Of a stretch of DNA of 64,000 nt, positions 15,758 to 24,084 are shown piece by piece. Where the stretch lies: positions 1 to 64,000 of the forward strand of contig JBEKGN010000023.1 in NCBI GenBank assembly GCA_050012775.1, written 5' to 3'. The position numbers and the translations under genes are program-made. The DNA is from Roseiarcus sp050012775. Lineage in GTDB: Bacteria; Pseudomonadota; Alphaproteobacteria; Rhizobiales; Beijerinckiaceae. The stretch's first letter is position 1, and every line of letters begins with the position of its first letter. The notes under the pieces are model-generated. The model did not search any database. It saw only the letters and a program-made list of their open reading frames with translations, and was not told the origin of the DNA.

Positions 15758-16134
15758 TGGTCGCGCCTGTCGTCGCCGTCATCGTCGGCTTGTTCACCGG
15801 CGCGTCGATTCCGGCCGGCGCGCTCGTCGCGCTCGGCCTTCCGCACGCCGAGACGCTCGTCGTCGTCGATGCGGCCGCGAGCAAGGTCTATGTCGATCTG
15901 CCCGCGCTCTGCGCGGCGACGCAGGGGCCGATCGATGCGCTCGCCAGCGCGCGCAAGACGGATCTCGCGCTCCGCCTCGCGCGCGCCGGCGACGCGCTCT
16001 GCGCGAGCGCCTCGCGGCCGAACACGCCCGCCAACCGGCTGCGCGCCGCCGCGGCCTGGGCCGACGCGCTCGTCGCGGCGGGGGCCGCCCCACCCGCGCC
16101 GGCGCCCGCGCCGGCCGTCGTTCACAAGAGATAA
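15757..16134 (+). CDS. Small membrane-anchored or secreted late protein
   Basis: The 125-residue protein has an N-terminal hydrophobic segment (VAPVVAVIVGLFTGASIPAG) that may be a signal anchor or signal peptide. A helical region with Cys pairs and an Ala/Pro-rich tail follow. It overlaps the lipoprotein stop (TAATG) and may be its inner-membrane partner. No family was recognised. Confidence 0.6.
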   Translation: MVAPVVAVIVGLFTGASIPAGALVALGLPHAETLVVVDAAASKVYVDLPALCAATQGPIDALASARKTDLALRLARAGDALCASASRPNTPANRLRAAAAWADALVAAGAAPPAPAPAPAVVHKR

Positions 16135-16144
16135 GAGGTTCGGA

Positions 16145-16531
16145 ATGCCCGGGGACGTCTGGCAAATGGTGAGCGGGGTCGCCAGTCTCCTCGCGGTCTG
16201 CCTGTCTCTCTACACGCTGCTGACCGCGCGCAATCACAAGGACGTCGCCGATCTGATCGAGGCGAAGGACGAACACGCCGCACGCCTGGTCGCCGTGGAA
16301 AGCAACGTCGAGGACGTTTCCGGCCTGATCGAGGCGAAGGACGAACACGCCGCGCGCCTGGTCGCCCTGGAAAGCAAGGTCGAGCACCTTCCCGAGACCG
16401 AGACGGTGCACCGGCTGGAATTGTCGATCACGAAGATGGAGGGCCAGCTCGCCGTCATCGTCGAGCGGGTCGGGCCGATCAAGGCGATCGCCGAGCGATT
16501 GCAGGAAAACTTTCTGGAGCATGGACGGTGA
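16145..16531 (+). CDS. DUF2730-like membrane coiled-coil protein (Mu gp25 position)
   Basis: The 128-residue protein has one transmembrane helix (VSGVASLLAVCLSLYTLLTA) followed by a coiled coil. A 72-bp segment is duplicated in tandem. The repeat unit with LIEAKDEHAARLVA occurs twice, 24 residues apart, beginning near 16253 and 16325. Gene order (before gp26-, gp27- and gp28-like genes) matches Mu. Confidence 0.75.
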   Translation: MPGDVWQMVSGVASLLAVCLSLYTLLTARNHKDVADLIEAKDEHAARLVAVESNVEDVSGLIEAKDEHAARLVALESKVEHLPETETVHRLELSITKMEGQLAVIVERVGPIKAIAERLQENFLEHGR

Positions 16532-16830
16532 GCCTTTCCGAGATCATGGAGCGCGAAGCGCGGCTGGTCGTGTTGCGCATGCTGGCCGAGCAGTCGGACC
16601 GGCGGCTCAATTCCTCGCTGCTGCGCGACGAGCTCGCCGAGCGCTGGGCGATCAACCGCAGCCGGGACTGGCTGCACGTGCAGCTGCGCTTTCTCGCCGA
16701 TATCGGCGCGGCGCATCTCACCGAAGCCGGCTCGGTGATGATCGCCGAAATCACCCAGCGTGGGCTCGACCATGTCGAGCGCCGGATCGTGCTCGACGGC
16801 GTCAGGCGGCCGTCGCCGCCGGAGAATTGA
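16528..16830 (+). CDS. Winged-helix protein of the Mu gp26/VpaChn25 type
   Basis: The 100-residue protein starts at a GTG overlapping the previous stop. The winged-helix sequence 'RLNSSLLRDELAERWAINRS' is followed by 'DIGAAHLTEAGSVMIAEITQ'. It lies immediately before the small-terminase gene, as in Mu-like phages. Confidence 0.75.
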   Translation: MSLSEIMEREARLVVLRMLAEQSDRRLNSSLLRDELAERWAINRSRDWLHVQLRFLADIGAAHLTEAGSVMIAEITQRGLDHVERRIVLDGVRRPSPPEN

Positions 16831-16831
16831 G

Positions 16832-17413
16832 ATGGGGAGCGCGGACCGGCTCGGCCGCGGGCGGCTATCCTCGCTCGACATGGCGCCCGACGAAGCGCAG
16901 GACGACATCTTCTGGGCGATGGGCGAGCTCAACAAGCGCCAGCGGACCCAGGCGGACATCCTATTCGACCTCAACGGGCGCCTCGCCGCCAAGGGTTTCG
17001 AGGGCATCTCCAAGAGCGCCTTCAACCGCAAGGCGATGCGCGTCGCCGCCGCCGCCAGCCGGCTTTCCGAGCGGCGCGCTTTGTTCGAGGGCCTGGCGCC
17101 GCAGTTCACCGCCGAGCGGATGGACGAAGCCAATGTCGTGATCGGCGAGCTAATCAAGACGCTGATCACGGAAATGCTCGACGCCGACGCCGGCGCCTTC
17201 ACGCCGAAGGGCGCGATGGAGCTGGCGCGCGCCTACAAGCACACGATCGAGGGCCAGAACATCTCGGCGGACGCCAAGCGCCGCGCGCTCGACGCCGCGA
17301 GCCGCAGGGTCGGCGCGGCGGTCGAAAGAATTGCGACCGAAAAGGGCATCACAGCGGACACGCGAGCCAAGATCATGGAGCAGCTCGGCGTCATTCAAAG
17401 GAGCGGCGCGTGA
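16832..17413 (+). CDS. Small terminase subunit-like protein (DUF3486, Mu gp27)
   Basis: The 193-residue protein's N-terminus 'GRGRLSSLDMAPDEAQDDIF' and the following helical 'ILFDLNGRLAAKGFEGISKS' segment are characteristic of DUF3486, the packaging recognition subunit of Mu-like phages. A 1-nt gap follows the upstream stop. Confidence 0.88.
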   Translation: MGSADRLGRGRLSSLDMAPDEAQDDIFWAMGELNKRQRTQADILFDLNGRLAAKGFEGISKSAFNRKAMRVAAAASRLSERRALFEGLAPQFTAERMDEANVVIGELIKTLITEMLDADAGAFTPKGAMELARAYKHTIEGQNISADAKRRALDAASRRVGAAVERIATEKGITADTRAKIMEQLGVIQRSGA

Positions 17414-17634
17414 CGATCTTGGCGGAGAGCCGGCGCCGGGGCGCGAGGATCTGCGCCCTTCGGCTCGCGCGGCGGCTGAAGCGGTTCTATTTGGGCGAGC
17501 TCGACGGGCGACGCGGCGACCGGGGCTTCGCCGCGCTGTTCGCAGCCGCATCTCCTGCGAGGCCGTTTCGCGGCGCCGTGCGAACGACCGCCGGCGTCCG
17601 CGCCGCGATCCGCCGCGCCGCGAGATTCACGTGA
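17410..17634 (+). CDS. Small Arg-rich protein, doubtful
   Basis: The 74-residue reading frame starts at a GTG that overlaps the small-terminase stop and ends overlapping the large-terminase start. It bridges what would otherwise be a 217-bp gap, which supports translation by coupling. Composition is about a quarter arginine and no family was recognised. Confidence 0.45.
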   Translation: MTILAESRRRGARICALRLARRLKRFYLGELDGRRGDRGFAALFAAASPARPFRGAVRTTAGVRAAIRRAARFT

Positions 17635-19250
17635 GCGCGCTCCCGACGGCGCAGGAGATCGCCTCGGCGCGCGCGATCACCGAGAGAGAATGGGCGGCGC
17701 TTCGGCGCGAGTCGCTGATCGCCGGTCCCGGCCTCGACGGGCGCGCTTCGCTCGGGGCGATCCTGCTCGGCTACCAGCAGCGGCTGCTTTCGACGACGGC
17801 GGCGTTCCGGGTGACGATCGTCGAGAAGAGCCGGCGCACCGGCGCGACCTGGGGCGTCGGCGCGCAGGCCGTGCTGACGAGCGCCTCCGCGCGGTCCGAC
17901 GGCGGCATGGACTCGCTCTATATCGGCTACAACCTCGACATGGCGCGCGAGTTCATCGACTGCTGCGCGATGTGGGCGCGGGCGTTCGACGAAGCGCTGG
18001 TCGAGGGCGGCGTTTCCGAGTTCCTGTTCGACGACGGCGCGGACAAGGCGATCTCGGCCTTCCGCGTCCGCTTCGCCTCGGGCTTCGAAATCGTCGCGCT
18101 CGCCTCGCGGCCGCGCTCGCTTCGCGGCCGGCAGGGCTTCGTCGTCATCGACGAGGCGGCGTTCCACGACGATCTCAAGGAGCTGATGAAGGCGGCGCTC
18201 GCCCTCTTGATCTGGGGCGGCCGGGTTCTCGTGATCTCGACCCACAACGGCGAGGGCAACTATTACAACGAACTGGTGAAAGAGGCGCGCTCGGGGACGA
18301 AAGGCTACGGCTTCGTCCGCTTCGACTTCGACGACGCGCTGAAGGACGGGCTCTATCAGCGGGTGTGCCTGAGAACCGGCGAGACCTGGAGCGTCGAGGG
18401 CGAGGCGGCGTGGCGCGCCGGGATCATCCGCGAGTACGGCGACGCCGCCGACGAAGAGCTGTTCTGCATCCCTAGCGAGGGCTCCGGCGCGTGGCTCCCC
18501 GGCCCGCTGATCGAGGCGCGCGCGCGGCCGGGCATTCCGGTGTTGCGGCTCACGCGCCCGGCGGAGTTCACGCATTGGCCGGCGCACTTGAGGGAAGCCG
18601 ACGTCGAGGCCTGGTGCGAGCGCGAGCTTCTTCCCGTGCTGAAGACGCTCGACCCCTTCCTCTGGCATTATCTCGGCGCCGACTATGGCCGCGTCTCGGA
18701 CCTTTCGGTGCTCTGGCCGCTGGCGATCGCCAGGACGCTCCGGCGCGTCACGCCGTTCGTCGTCGAAATGCGGCGCATTCCGTTCGACCAGCAGCGCCAG
18801 GTGCAGAAGTTTGTAATGGCGCGCCTGCCGCGCTTCGGCGCGTCGAAACACGACGCCACCGGCCTCGGCATGTCGCTCGCAGAGAGCGCGCAACAGGATT
18901 TCGGCGAGCTGCGCTGCGAGGCGGTGAAGCTCTCCGTCGAGTGGTATCGCGAAAACGCGCAGCCGCTCAAAACCGCCTTTGAAGACGACGCGATCGACAT
19001 CCCCGCCGACGCCGACGTCGCCAGCGATCTGCGTCTCGTCCAGGTCAAGGGCGGCGTGCCCTTCATGCCGGCGGTCAAGAGCGGGCAGGCCAAGGACCGC
19101 CACGGCGACTCGGCGGTGGCGCTGATGCTCGCCTACGCGGCGACGCGCGCGGTGATGCTCATGTACGACTACGAGAGCCAGCGCACCGCGCGTGAGACGC
19201 GGCCGTCCGAGGACGAAGACGAGCGGCGCGGCAAGGAGGGGCTGTGGTGA
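17631..19250 (+). CDS. Large terminase subunit (Mu gp28-like)
   Basis: The 539-residue packaging ATPase/nuclease has a Walker A-like EKSRRTGATWG at 65-75 and Walker B VVIDEAAF with Asp174/Glu175. The C-terminal RNase H-type nuclease has GADYGRVSDLSVLW and the distal acidic KDRHGDSAVALML. The GTG at 17631 is chosen because the upstream extension of the frame overlaps the small-subunit gene without conserved sequence. Confidence 0.9.
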   Translation: MSALPTAQEIASARAITEREWAALRRESLIAGPGLDGRASLGAILLGYQQRLLSTTAAFRVTIVEKSRRTGATWGVGAQAVLTSASARSDGGMDSLYIGYNLDMAREFIDCCAMWARAFDEALVEGGVSEFLFDDGADKAISAFRVRFASGFEIVALASRPRSLRGRQGFVVIDEAAFHDDLKELMKAALALLIWGGRVLVISTHNGEGNYYNELVKEARSGTKGYGFVRFDFDDALKDGLYQRVCLRTGETWSVEGEAAWRAGIIREYGDAADEELFCIPSEGSGAWLPGPLIEARARPGIPVLRLTRPAEFTHWPAHLREADVEAWCERELLPVLKTLDPFLWHYLGADYGRVSDLSVLWPLAIARTLRRVTPFVVEMRRIPFDQQRQVQKFVMARLPRFGASKHDATGLGMSLAESAQQDFGELRCEAVKLSVEWYRENAQPLKTAFEDDAIDIPADADVASDLRLVQVKGGVPFMPAVKSGQAKDRHGDSAVALMLAYAATRAVMLMYDYESQRTARETRPSEDEDERRGKEGLW

Positions 19251-19516
19251 CGCGCCGCACGATCCGGATCAAGCTCGGGCCGATCTCCGGCGCCGAACTG
19301 CGGAAGCAACAGCGACTCGAACGCGAGGAGATCGCGCGGCGCGACGCATGTCCTTCGCATCTATTCCTCCGGGTCGCGGGCGAGCCGCCTCGCTGGTATT
19401 GCCTGAAGTGCAACAGCGGCGCGGGCCTCGACTATGTCAGGGGCTTCGTCAGCGGCCTGATCGCTTCCGACGAGGACCCCGCCGTCTTCATCGCCGACTA
19501 TGGAACCTGGCCATGA
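19244..19516 (+). CDS. Small protein between terminase and portal, possible metal ribbon
   Basis: The 90-residue protein starts at one of two GTG codons, at 19244 or 19247. Cysteines in ACPSH and WYCLKC could form a zinc ribbon. An acidic tail follows. Unknown family. It overlaps both neighbours. Confidence 0.6.
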   Translation: MVTRRTIRIKLGPISGAELRKQQRLEREEIARRDACPSHLFLRVAGEPPRWYCLKCNSGAGLDYVRGFVSGLIASDEDPAVFIADYGTWP

Positions 19517-21174
19517 TCACTCCGACGACGCCCCGCGACATGATCGCCGAGGAAGGCCGCACCGGCATGCACGGGCCTTCTCCCGTGCTCGGGCCGGACG
19601 GCCAGGACGCCCGCAAATATCTCGCGCTCCAGGAGCGCGCGGTTCTCAAAGAGGAAATCGCGCGCCCCGAGCTGATCGGCGTGCGCGCGTTCTGGGACCA
19701 GTCGATCGCCTCGGGCCTGACCCCGGAGCGGATGGCGACGATCCTGCGCAACGCCGTGCGCGGCGACCATCGCTTCTTCCTCGAACTCGCCGAGGAGATG
19801 GAGGAGCGCGACCCGCATTATTTCTCCGTCCTGTCGACCCGCAAACGCGCGCTGTCGCGCCTGCGCGCCGTCGTCGAGCCGGCGAGCGAGAAGCGCGTCG
19901 ACAAGAAGATCGCCGACGCGGTGCGCGACCTGCTGGGCGAGCCGCAGTTCCGCGACATGATGCGCGACCTGACCGACGCCTACGGCAAGGGCTATTCTTG
20001 CGTCGAGATCATCTGGGGCGAGCGCGACGGACTGTGGCGGCCCGCCGCCTACAAATGGCGCGACCCGAAATATTTCACCTTCGATTTCATCTCGCGCTCC
20101 GAGGTGCGGCTCGCCGTGCTGGGCACGATCGACGGCGAGGCTCTGCCGCCGGCCAAGTTCATCGTCCACACGCCGAAGCTCAAATCGGGCATTCCCATTC
20201 GCGGCGGCTTCGCGCGCCTCGCCGCCTGGGCGTGGATGTTCAAGACCTACACGATGAAGGACTGGATGGCCTTCCTCGACGTGTTCGGCATGCCGATCCG
20301 GGTCGGCAAATATCATCCCGCGGCGACGCCGGAGGACCGGCGTAAATTGCTCAACGCGGTCGCTTCGATTGCGACCGACGCGGCGGCGATCATCCCCGAG
20401 AGCATGGCGATCGAGTTCATCGAAGCCAAGGGCTACGCCGACAAGCCGTTCGAGAACATGGGCACGTTCATGGATCGCCAGATGTCGAAGGCGATCCTCG
20501 GCCAGACCATGACCGCCGACGAGGGCGGCTCGCTCGCCCAGGCGAAGATCCACAACATGATCCGGATCGACATCCTGGAGGACGACGCCGACCAGCTCGG
20601 CGGCACGATCAACCGCGACCTCGTCGCGCCGTTCTGCGAGCTCAATTTCGGCGCCGACGCGCCGAAGCCCTACGCGGTCTTCCCCGTCGCCGAACCCGAG
20701 GACGTCGCGGCGCTGACGAATTCGCTCGGCACGCTCGTGCCGCTCGGCCTGAAGGTTTCGATGCGCGAAGTGCGCGAGAAGGTCGGCTTCGGCGAGCCCG
20801 ACCCCGACGAAGAGCTGCTCGCCGCGCCGCAGGGCAAACAGAGCGCGGGCAAGCCGCTCACGCCCAACCAGCTCGACCGCGCCTGGAACCGCGCCGCGCC
20901 GCTCGCGCTCAACGCCGAGGACGGCGGCTCTGCGATAGCGCTCGAAGAGGTCGAGCACCTCGGCGAGACGGGCGCCGAGGACTGGGAGCCGCAGATCTCG
21001 CCCATCGTCGCCAAGGTGCTCGCGGCGGCCAAGGCGGCCGGGTCGTATGAGGAGTTCCAGGCGGCGCTCGACAGATTAGCCGGGGAGATCGACGCCGACC
21101 CGCTCGCCAAGCGCCTCGCCGCGGCGCAGTTGAAGGCGCGGGCTCTCGGCGATCTCGGCCTCGGCAAGGCCTGA
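19513..21174 (+). CDS. Portal protein (DUF935, Mu gp29)
   Basis: The 553-residue protein has the DUF935 hallmarks 'DPHYFSVLSTRKRALSRL', 'YGKGYSCVEIIW', 'YTMKDWMAFLDVFGMPIRVG' and 'MDRQMSKAILGQTMT'. It forms the dodecameric DNA gate at the capsid vertex. The ATG overlaps the upstream stop by 4 nt. Confidence 0.93.
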   Translation: MITPTTPRDMIAEEGRTGMHGPSPVLGPDGQDARKYLALQERAVLKEEIARPELIGVRAFWDQSIASGLTPERMATILRNAVRGDHRFFLELAEEMEERDPHYFSVLSTRKRALSRLRAVVEPASEKRVDKKIADAVRDLLGEPQFRDMMRDLTDAYGKGYSCVEIIWGERDGLWRPAAYKWRDPKYFTFDFISRSEVRLAVLGTIDGEALPPAKFIVHTPKLKSGIPIRGGFARLAAWAWMFKTYTMKDWMAFLDVFGMPIRVGKYHPAATPEDRRKLLNAVASIATDAAAIIPESMAIEFIEAKGYADKPFENMGTFMDRQMSKAILGQTMTADEGGSLAQAKIHNMIRIDILEDDADQLGGTINRDLVAPFCELNFGADAPKPYAVFPVAEPEDVAALTNSLGTLVPLGLKVSMREVREKVGFGEPDPDEELLAAPQGKQSAGKPLTPNQLDRAWNRAAPLALNAEDGGSAIALEEVEHLGETGAEDWEPQISPIVAKVLAAAKAAGSYEEFQAALDRLAGEIDADPLAKRLAAAQLKARALGDLGLGKA

Positions 21175-21175
21175 G

Positions 21176-22348
21176 ATGGCCGCCGCGTTCGACCATCCGC
21201 CCGCCGAGGTGCAGCGCTACTTCGACGCGAAGGGGATCAAGCCGAGCTTCGACTGGCGCGACCTCTCTTTCGACGAGCACGCGCACGCCTTCACCGTGGC
21301 GAAGTCGGCCGGGTACGACATTCTCGGCGACGTCAAGGGCGCGCTGTCGCGCGCCATTCACGATCGCCAGGACTTCGCCGAATTCGCCAAGGGGCTGGAG
21401 CCGATCCTGAAGGCGAAGGGCTGGTGGGGCAAAAGCCGAGAAGTGGACCCGTTGACGGGCGAGGAAAGAATCGTCCAGCTCGGCTCGCCCGCGCGGCTGA
21501 AGACGATCTACTGGGCCAACGTCAACACCGCCTACGCCGCGGGCGAATGGGAGCGCATCGAGCGCACCAAGCGCGTGCTGCCCTATCTGCAATATCTGCA
21601 CACGCTCTCGGCGCATCCGCGCGAACAGCATCTGGCCTGGGTCGGCACGACGCTGCCGGTCGATCATCCCTGGTGGCGCACCCATTACCCGCCGAACGGC
21701 TGGCAGTGCAAATGCCGGGTGCGCCAACTTTCCGACGACGAGGCGCAGCGCGAGGGCTACGTCGCCGACGATCCCGACGAGCCCGACGATTTCGGCACGC
21801 GGACCTACGTCAACAAGCGCACCGGCGAGGAAGTCGAGGTTCCCGTCGGCATCGATCCCGGCTGGGGGCAGAACCCCGGCTTGCAGCGCTCCGAGACGGC
21901 GGCCGACATGATCGCCGGCCGCGTCGACGCGATGAGCGAAGAGGCGCGCCAGGCGGCGATCGCCGACCTCGCCGACTCCTGGCTGCTGAAGCGCATCGCC
22001 TCGGGGACGGTTCGCTTCGATCCGGCCGCGACCAATCCGGCGATGGTGTCGCGCGGCAAGATCGCCGTTCCCTTCGCGGCGCTGACGCCGGGGATGCGCG
22101 ACAAGGTGAACGCGAGCGCCTTCGCGGTGCGACTCTCCGTCGCCGACGCGGCGCGGATCGGCGCGCCGGCCGAGAGCTACGCGCTCGTCCAGGCGCTGAT
22201 CGACGAGGGCGACGTCACGGCCGCCGACGGCCGAATCGAGATCGTCGGCGAGCTCTCCGGCGAGACCTGGCGCGCGCGCCTGCGGCGCGACGAAGCGGCC
22301 GGCGGCGCGCTGTACCTGGAAAGCCTCGACCGGCTCGGCGGCGAGTGA
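21176..22348 (+). CDS. Head morphogenesis protein (Mu gpF / gp30-like)
   Basis: The 390-residue protein has a typical SPP1 gp7/Mu F core: 'NVNTAYAAGEWERIERTK', then 'HPREQHLAWVGTTLPVDHPW' and the Cys-containing 'YPPNGWQCKCRVRQLS'. It is a minor capsid protein that acts early in head assembly next to the portal. Confidence 0.92.
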   Translation: MAAAFDHPPAEVQRYFDAKGIKPSFDWRDLSFDEHAHAFTVAKSAGYDILGDVKGALSRAIHDRQDFAEFAKGLEPILKAKGWWGKSREVDPLTGEERIVQLGSPARLKTIYWANVNTAYAAGEWERIERTKRVLPYLQYLHTLSAHPREQHLAWVGTTLPVDHPWWRTHYPPNGWQCKCRVRQLSDDEAQREGYVADDPDEPDDFGTRTYVNKRTGEEVEVPVGIDPGWGQNPGLQRSETAADMIAGRVDAMSEEARQAAIADLADSWLLKRIASGTVRFDPAATNPAMVSRGKIAVPFAALTPGMRDKVNASAFAVRLSVADAARIGAPAESYALVQALIDEGDVTAADGRIEIVGELSGETWRARLRRDEAAGGALYLESLDRLGGE

Positions 22349-22517
22349 CCGCGTAAAACGCCCCAGGGACGCCCTCGGCCCGTCGCCTAGCCCGACGTAG
22401 CGGGCAGGTCGGACTTTGCCGCCCACGCTTTAAAATGGCCTTTCAACGTCGATCCTGCCGGCAGAGCGTCGGGAGGTCTTGCGATGATTTCGGGCGGGAG
22501 GGCCCGGACCGCCCTCG

Positions 22518-22535
22518 GGGTGAAAGGTTTCACCC
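22518..22535 (+). promoter_or_regulatory. Late-promoter dyad 2, upstream of the protease/scaffold gene
   Basis: The perfect palindrome GGGTGAAAGGTTTCACCC lies in the 222-bp gap between the head-morphogenesis and protease genes, 36 bp before the protease ATG. This is the position of Mu's PI promoter. The rest of the gap shows no gene. A weak -10-like GTCAAT lies at 22558-22563. Confidence 0.78.
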
Positions 22536-22570
22536 AAGCGGAGAAGCGGCGCGCCCTGTCAATTGGCCCC

Positions 22571-23569
22571 ATGTCGAGCCGAAACGCAACCCCCTCCCGC
22601 GGCCTGCCGCCGAACGCCGGCGCCGGCGCCGGCGCCGGCGTCGCGCTGGCGCTCTCCGCCGAGGGCGGCGCGCCGGGATGGGTGCAGCTGCTCCCGGCCG
22701 GCCCCTCGCTCAAAGGCCGCGACGGCCGCTCCTGGAAGGTGAACGATGTAACGCGCCTCCTCGCCGACTTCGCGCCGCCGTTCGTGATCGATTACGAACA
22801 CGCCCAGGACAAGCTCGCGGTCAACGGCCAGGAAGCGCCGGCCGCCGGCTGGGTCGAGCAGCTCGAGTCGCGCGAAGGCGCGGTCTGGGGCCGCGTCGAC
22901 TGGACGCCGCGCGCGGCCGCGGCGATCGCCGCCCGCGAATATCGCTTCATCTCGCCCGCCTTCACCTATTCGCCCTCGGACGGCTCGGTTCAAGCGCTGA
23001 TCGGCGCGAGCCTGGTCAACCGGCCGAACTTCGTCATGACCGCCTTGAACTCTGAGGAGCCTTCGATGCTGAAAGAAATCGCCGCCGCGCTCGGCCTCTC
23101 CGAGACGGCGACTTCGCCGGAGATCGTGACGGCGATCGGCGCGCTGAAAACCGCGACCGCGCTCAACGCGCAGGATCTCGCTCGGTTCGTGCCGCGCGCC
23201 GATTACGACCTGGCGCTCAATCGCGCCGGCGTCGCCGAGGCGAAGCTCGCCGCCGACGCCAAGGCCGCGCACGAGGCCAAGGTCGCCGCGGCGATCGAGG
23301 GCGCGGTGAAGGCGGGCAAGGTCGCGCCGGCGTCGAAGGATTTCTATCTCGCCACCTGCGCCGGCGCCGAAGGCCTCGCCGCCTTCGAGAAGTTCATCGC
23401 CTCGGCGCCGACCGCCTTCAAGGAGATCGTGACCGCCGGGGGCGCGGGCGATCCGGGCAAGGCCGCCGTCGCGCTCAACGCCGACCAGGCCGCCTCGGCG
23501 AAGGCGCTCGGCCTCGATCCGAAGAAATTCGCCGCCTTCGTCGCCGAGCGCGCCGCCGCCAACGCCTGA
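22571..23569 (+). CDS. Capsid maturation protease with scaffold (Mu gpI-like)
   Basis: The 332-residue protein's N-terminal half contains 'PPFVIDYEHAQDKL', 'AAGWVEQLESREGAVWGRVD' and 'REYRFISPAFTY', characteristic of the Mu I protease. The C-terminal half is a helical scaffold. The ATG at 22571 is preferred over the further-upstream ATG because it follows the promoter dyad. A nested scaffold start is annotated separately. Confidence 0.9.
   Translation: MSSRNATPSRGLPPNAGAGAGAGVALALSAEGGAPGWVQLLPAGPSLKGRDGRSWKVNDVTRLLADFAPPFVIDYEHAQDKLAVNGQEAPAAGWVEQLESREGAVWGRVDWTPRAAAAIAAREYRFISPAFTYSPSDGSVQALIGASLVNRPNFVMTALNSEEPSMLKEIAAALGLSETATSPEIVTAIGALKTATALNAQDLARFVPRADYDLALNRAGVAEAKLAADAKAAHEAKVAAAIEGAVKAGKVAPASKDFYLATCAGAEGLAAFEKFIASAPTAFKEIVTAGGAGDPGKAAVALNADQAASAKALGLDPKKFAAFVAERAAANA
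23066..23569 (+). CDS. Nested scaffold protein (Mu gpZ-like), internal start
   Basis: The in-frame internal ATG at 23066 is preceded by GAGGAG at 7-nt spacing, right where the protease domain ends. The product of 167 residues is the helical scaffold half. Mu makes its Z scaffold in the same way from within gene I. Confidence 0.65.
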   Translation: MLKEIAAALGLSETATSPEIVTAIGALKTATALNAQDLARFVPRADYDLALNRAGVAEAKLAADAKAAHEAKVAAAIEGAVKAGKVAPASKDFYLATCAGAEGLAAFEKFIASAPTAFKEIVTAGGAGDPGKAAVALNADQAASAKALGLDPKKFAAFVAERAAANA

Positions 23570-23606
23570 ACACCCCTCCAGTTGAAACCGTTTTGAAAGG
23601 TCCGTC

Positions 23607-24044
23607 ATGAGCGCCCTGCAGGCCGGAAAGATCGTCAAGCAGCTCCTGACCGCGCGCGAGCGGCAGTTCCCCGTCGCCGCGGCGACCGTCTGCTGGGAAG
23701 GCGGCATGGTCGCGCTTTCCGGCTCGGGCTCGGCCGCTGTCGCCGCGCCGCCGACCGCCGCGGTCGGGTTGAAGATCGTCGGCGTGGCGACCGGCAACGC
23801 CGACAACCGCCTCGGCGCCGCGGGCGCGATCAATGTCGACGTCGCCTCGGACGCGGCGCTGATGAACAACAGCGCGACCGATCCCGTCGGCCTCGGCGAC
23901 ATCGGCTCGCCCTGCTACGCCGCCGACGACAATACCGTTTCGAAGACGGGGGCGCCCGCCTCCGGCTCGCCGACGCAGTCGCAGGCGGGGGTGGTGTGGA
24001 ACATCGACCCCAGCGGCGCCGTCTGGGTGAAATTCATCAACTGA
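23607..24044 (+). CDS. Probable capsid decoration protein
   Basis: The 145-residue beta-rich protein lies between scaffold and major capsid. 'VGLKIVGVATGNADNRLGAA' is like DUF2190/decoration proteins. The call rests on position and fold impression. Confidence 0.6.
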   Translation: MSALQAGKIVKQLLTARERQFPVAAATVCWEGGMVALSGSGSAAVAAPPTAAVGLKIVGVATGNADNRLGAAGAINVDVASDAALMNNSATDPVGLGDIGSPCYAADDNTVSKTGAPASGSPTQSQAGVVWNIDPSGAVWVKFIN

Positions 24045-24084
24045 ACCCAAGTCGCGCGCCCGATAGGCGCCAGGAGCCCAAACC

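Noticed and set aside
16253..16396. Tandem 72-bp repeat considered as a CRISPR-like or regulatory array
   Set aside because: It is an in-frame duplication inside a coiled-coil gene with no spacers.
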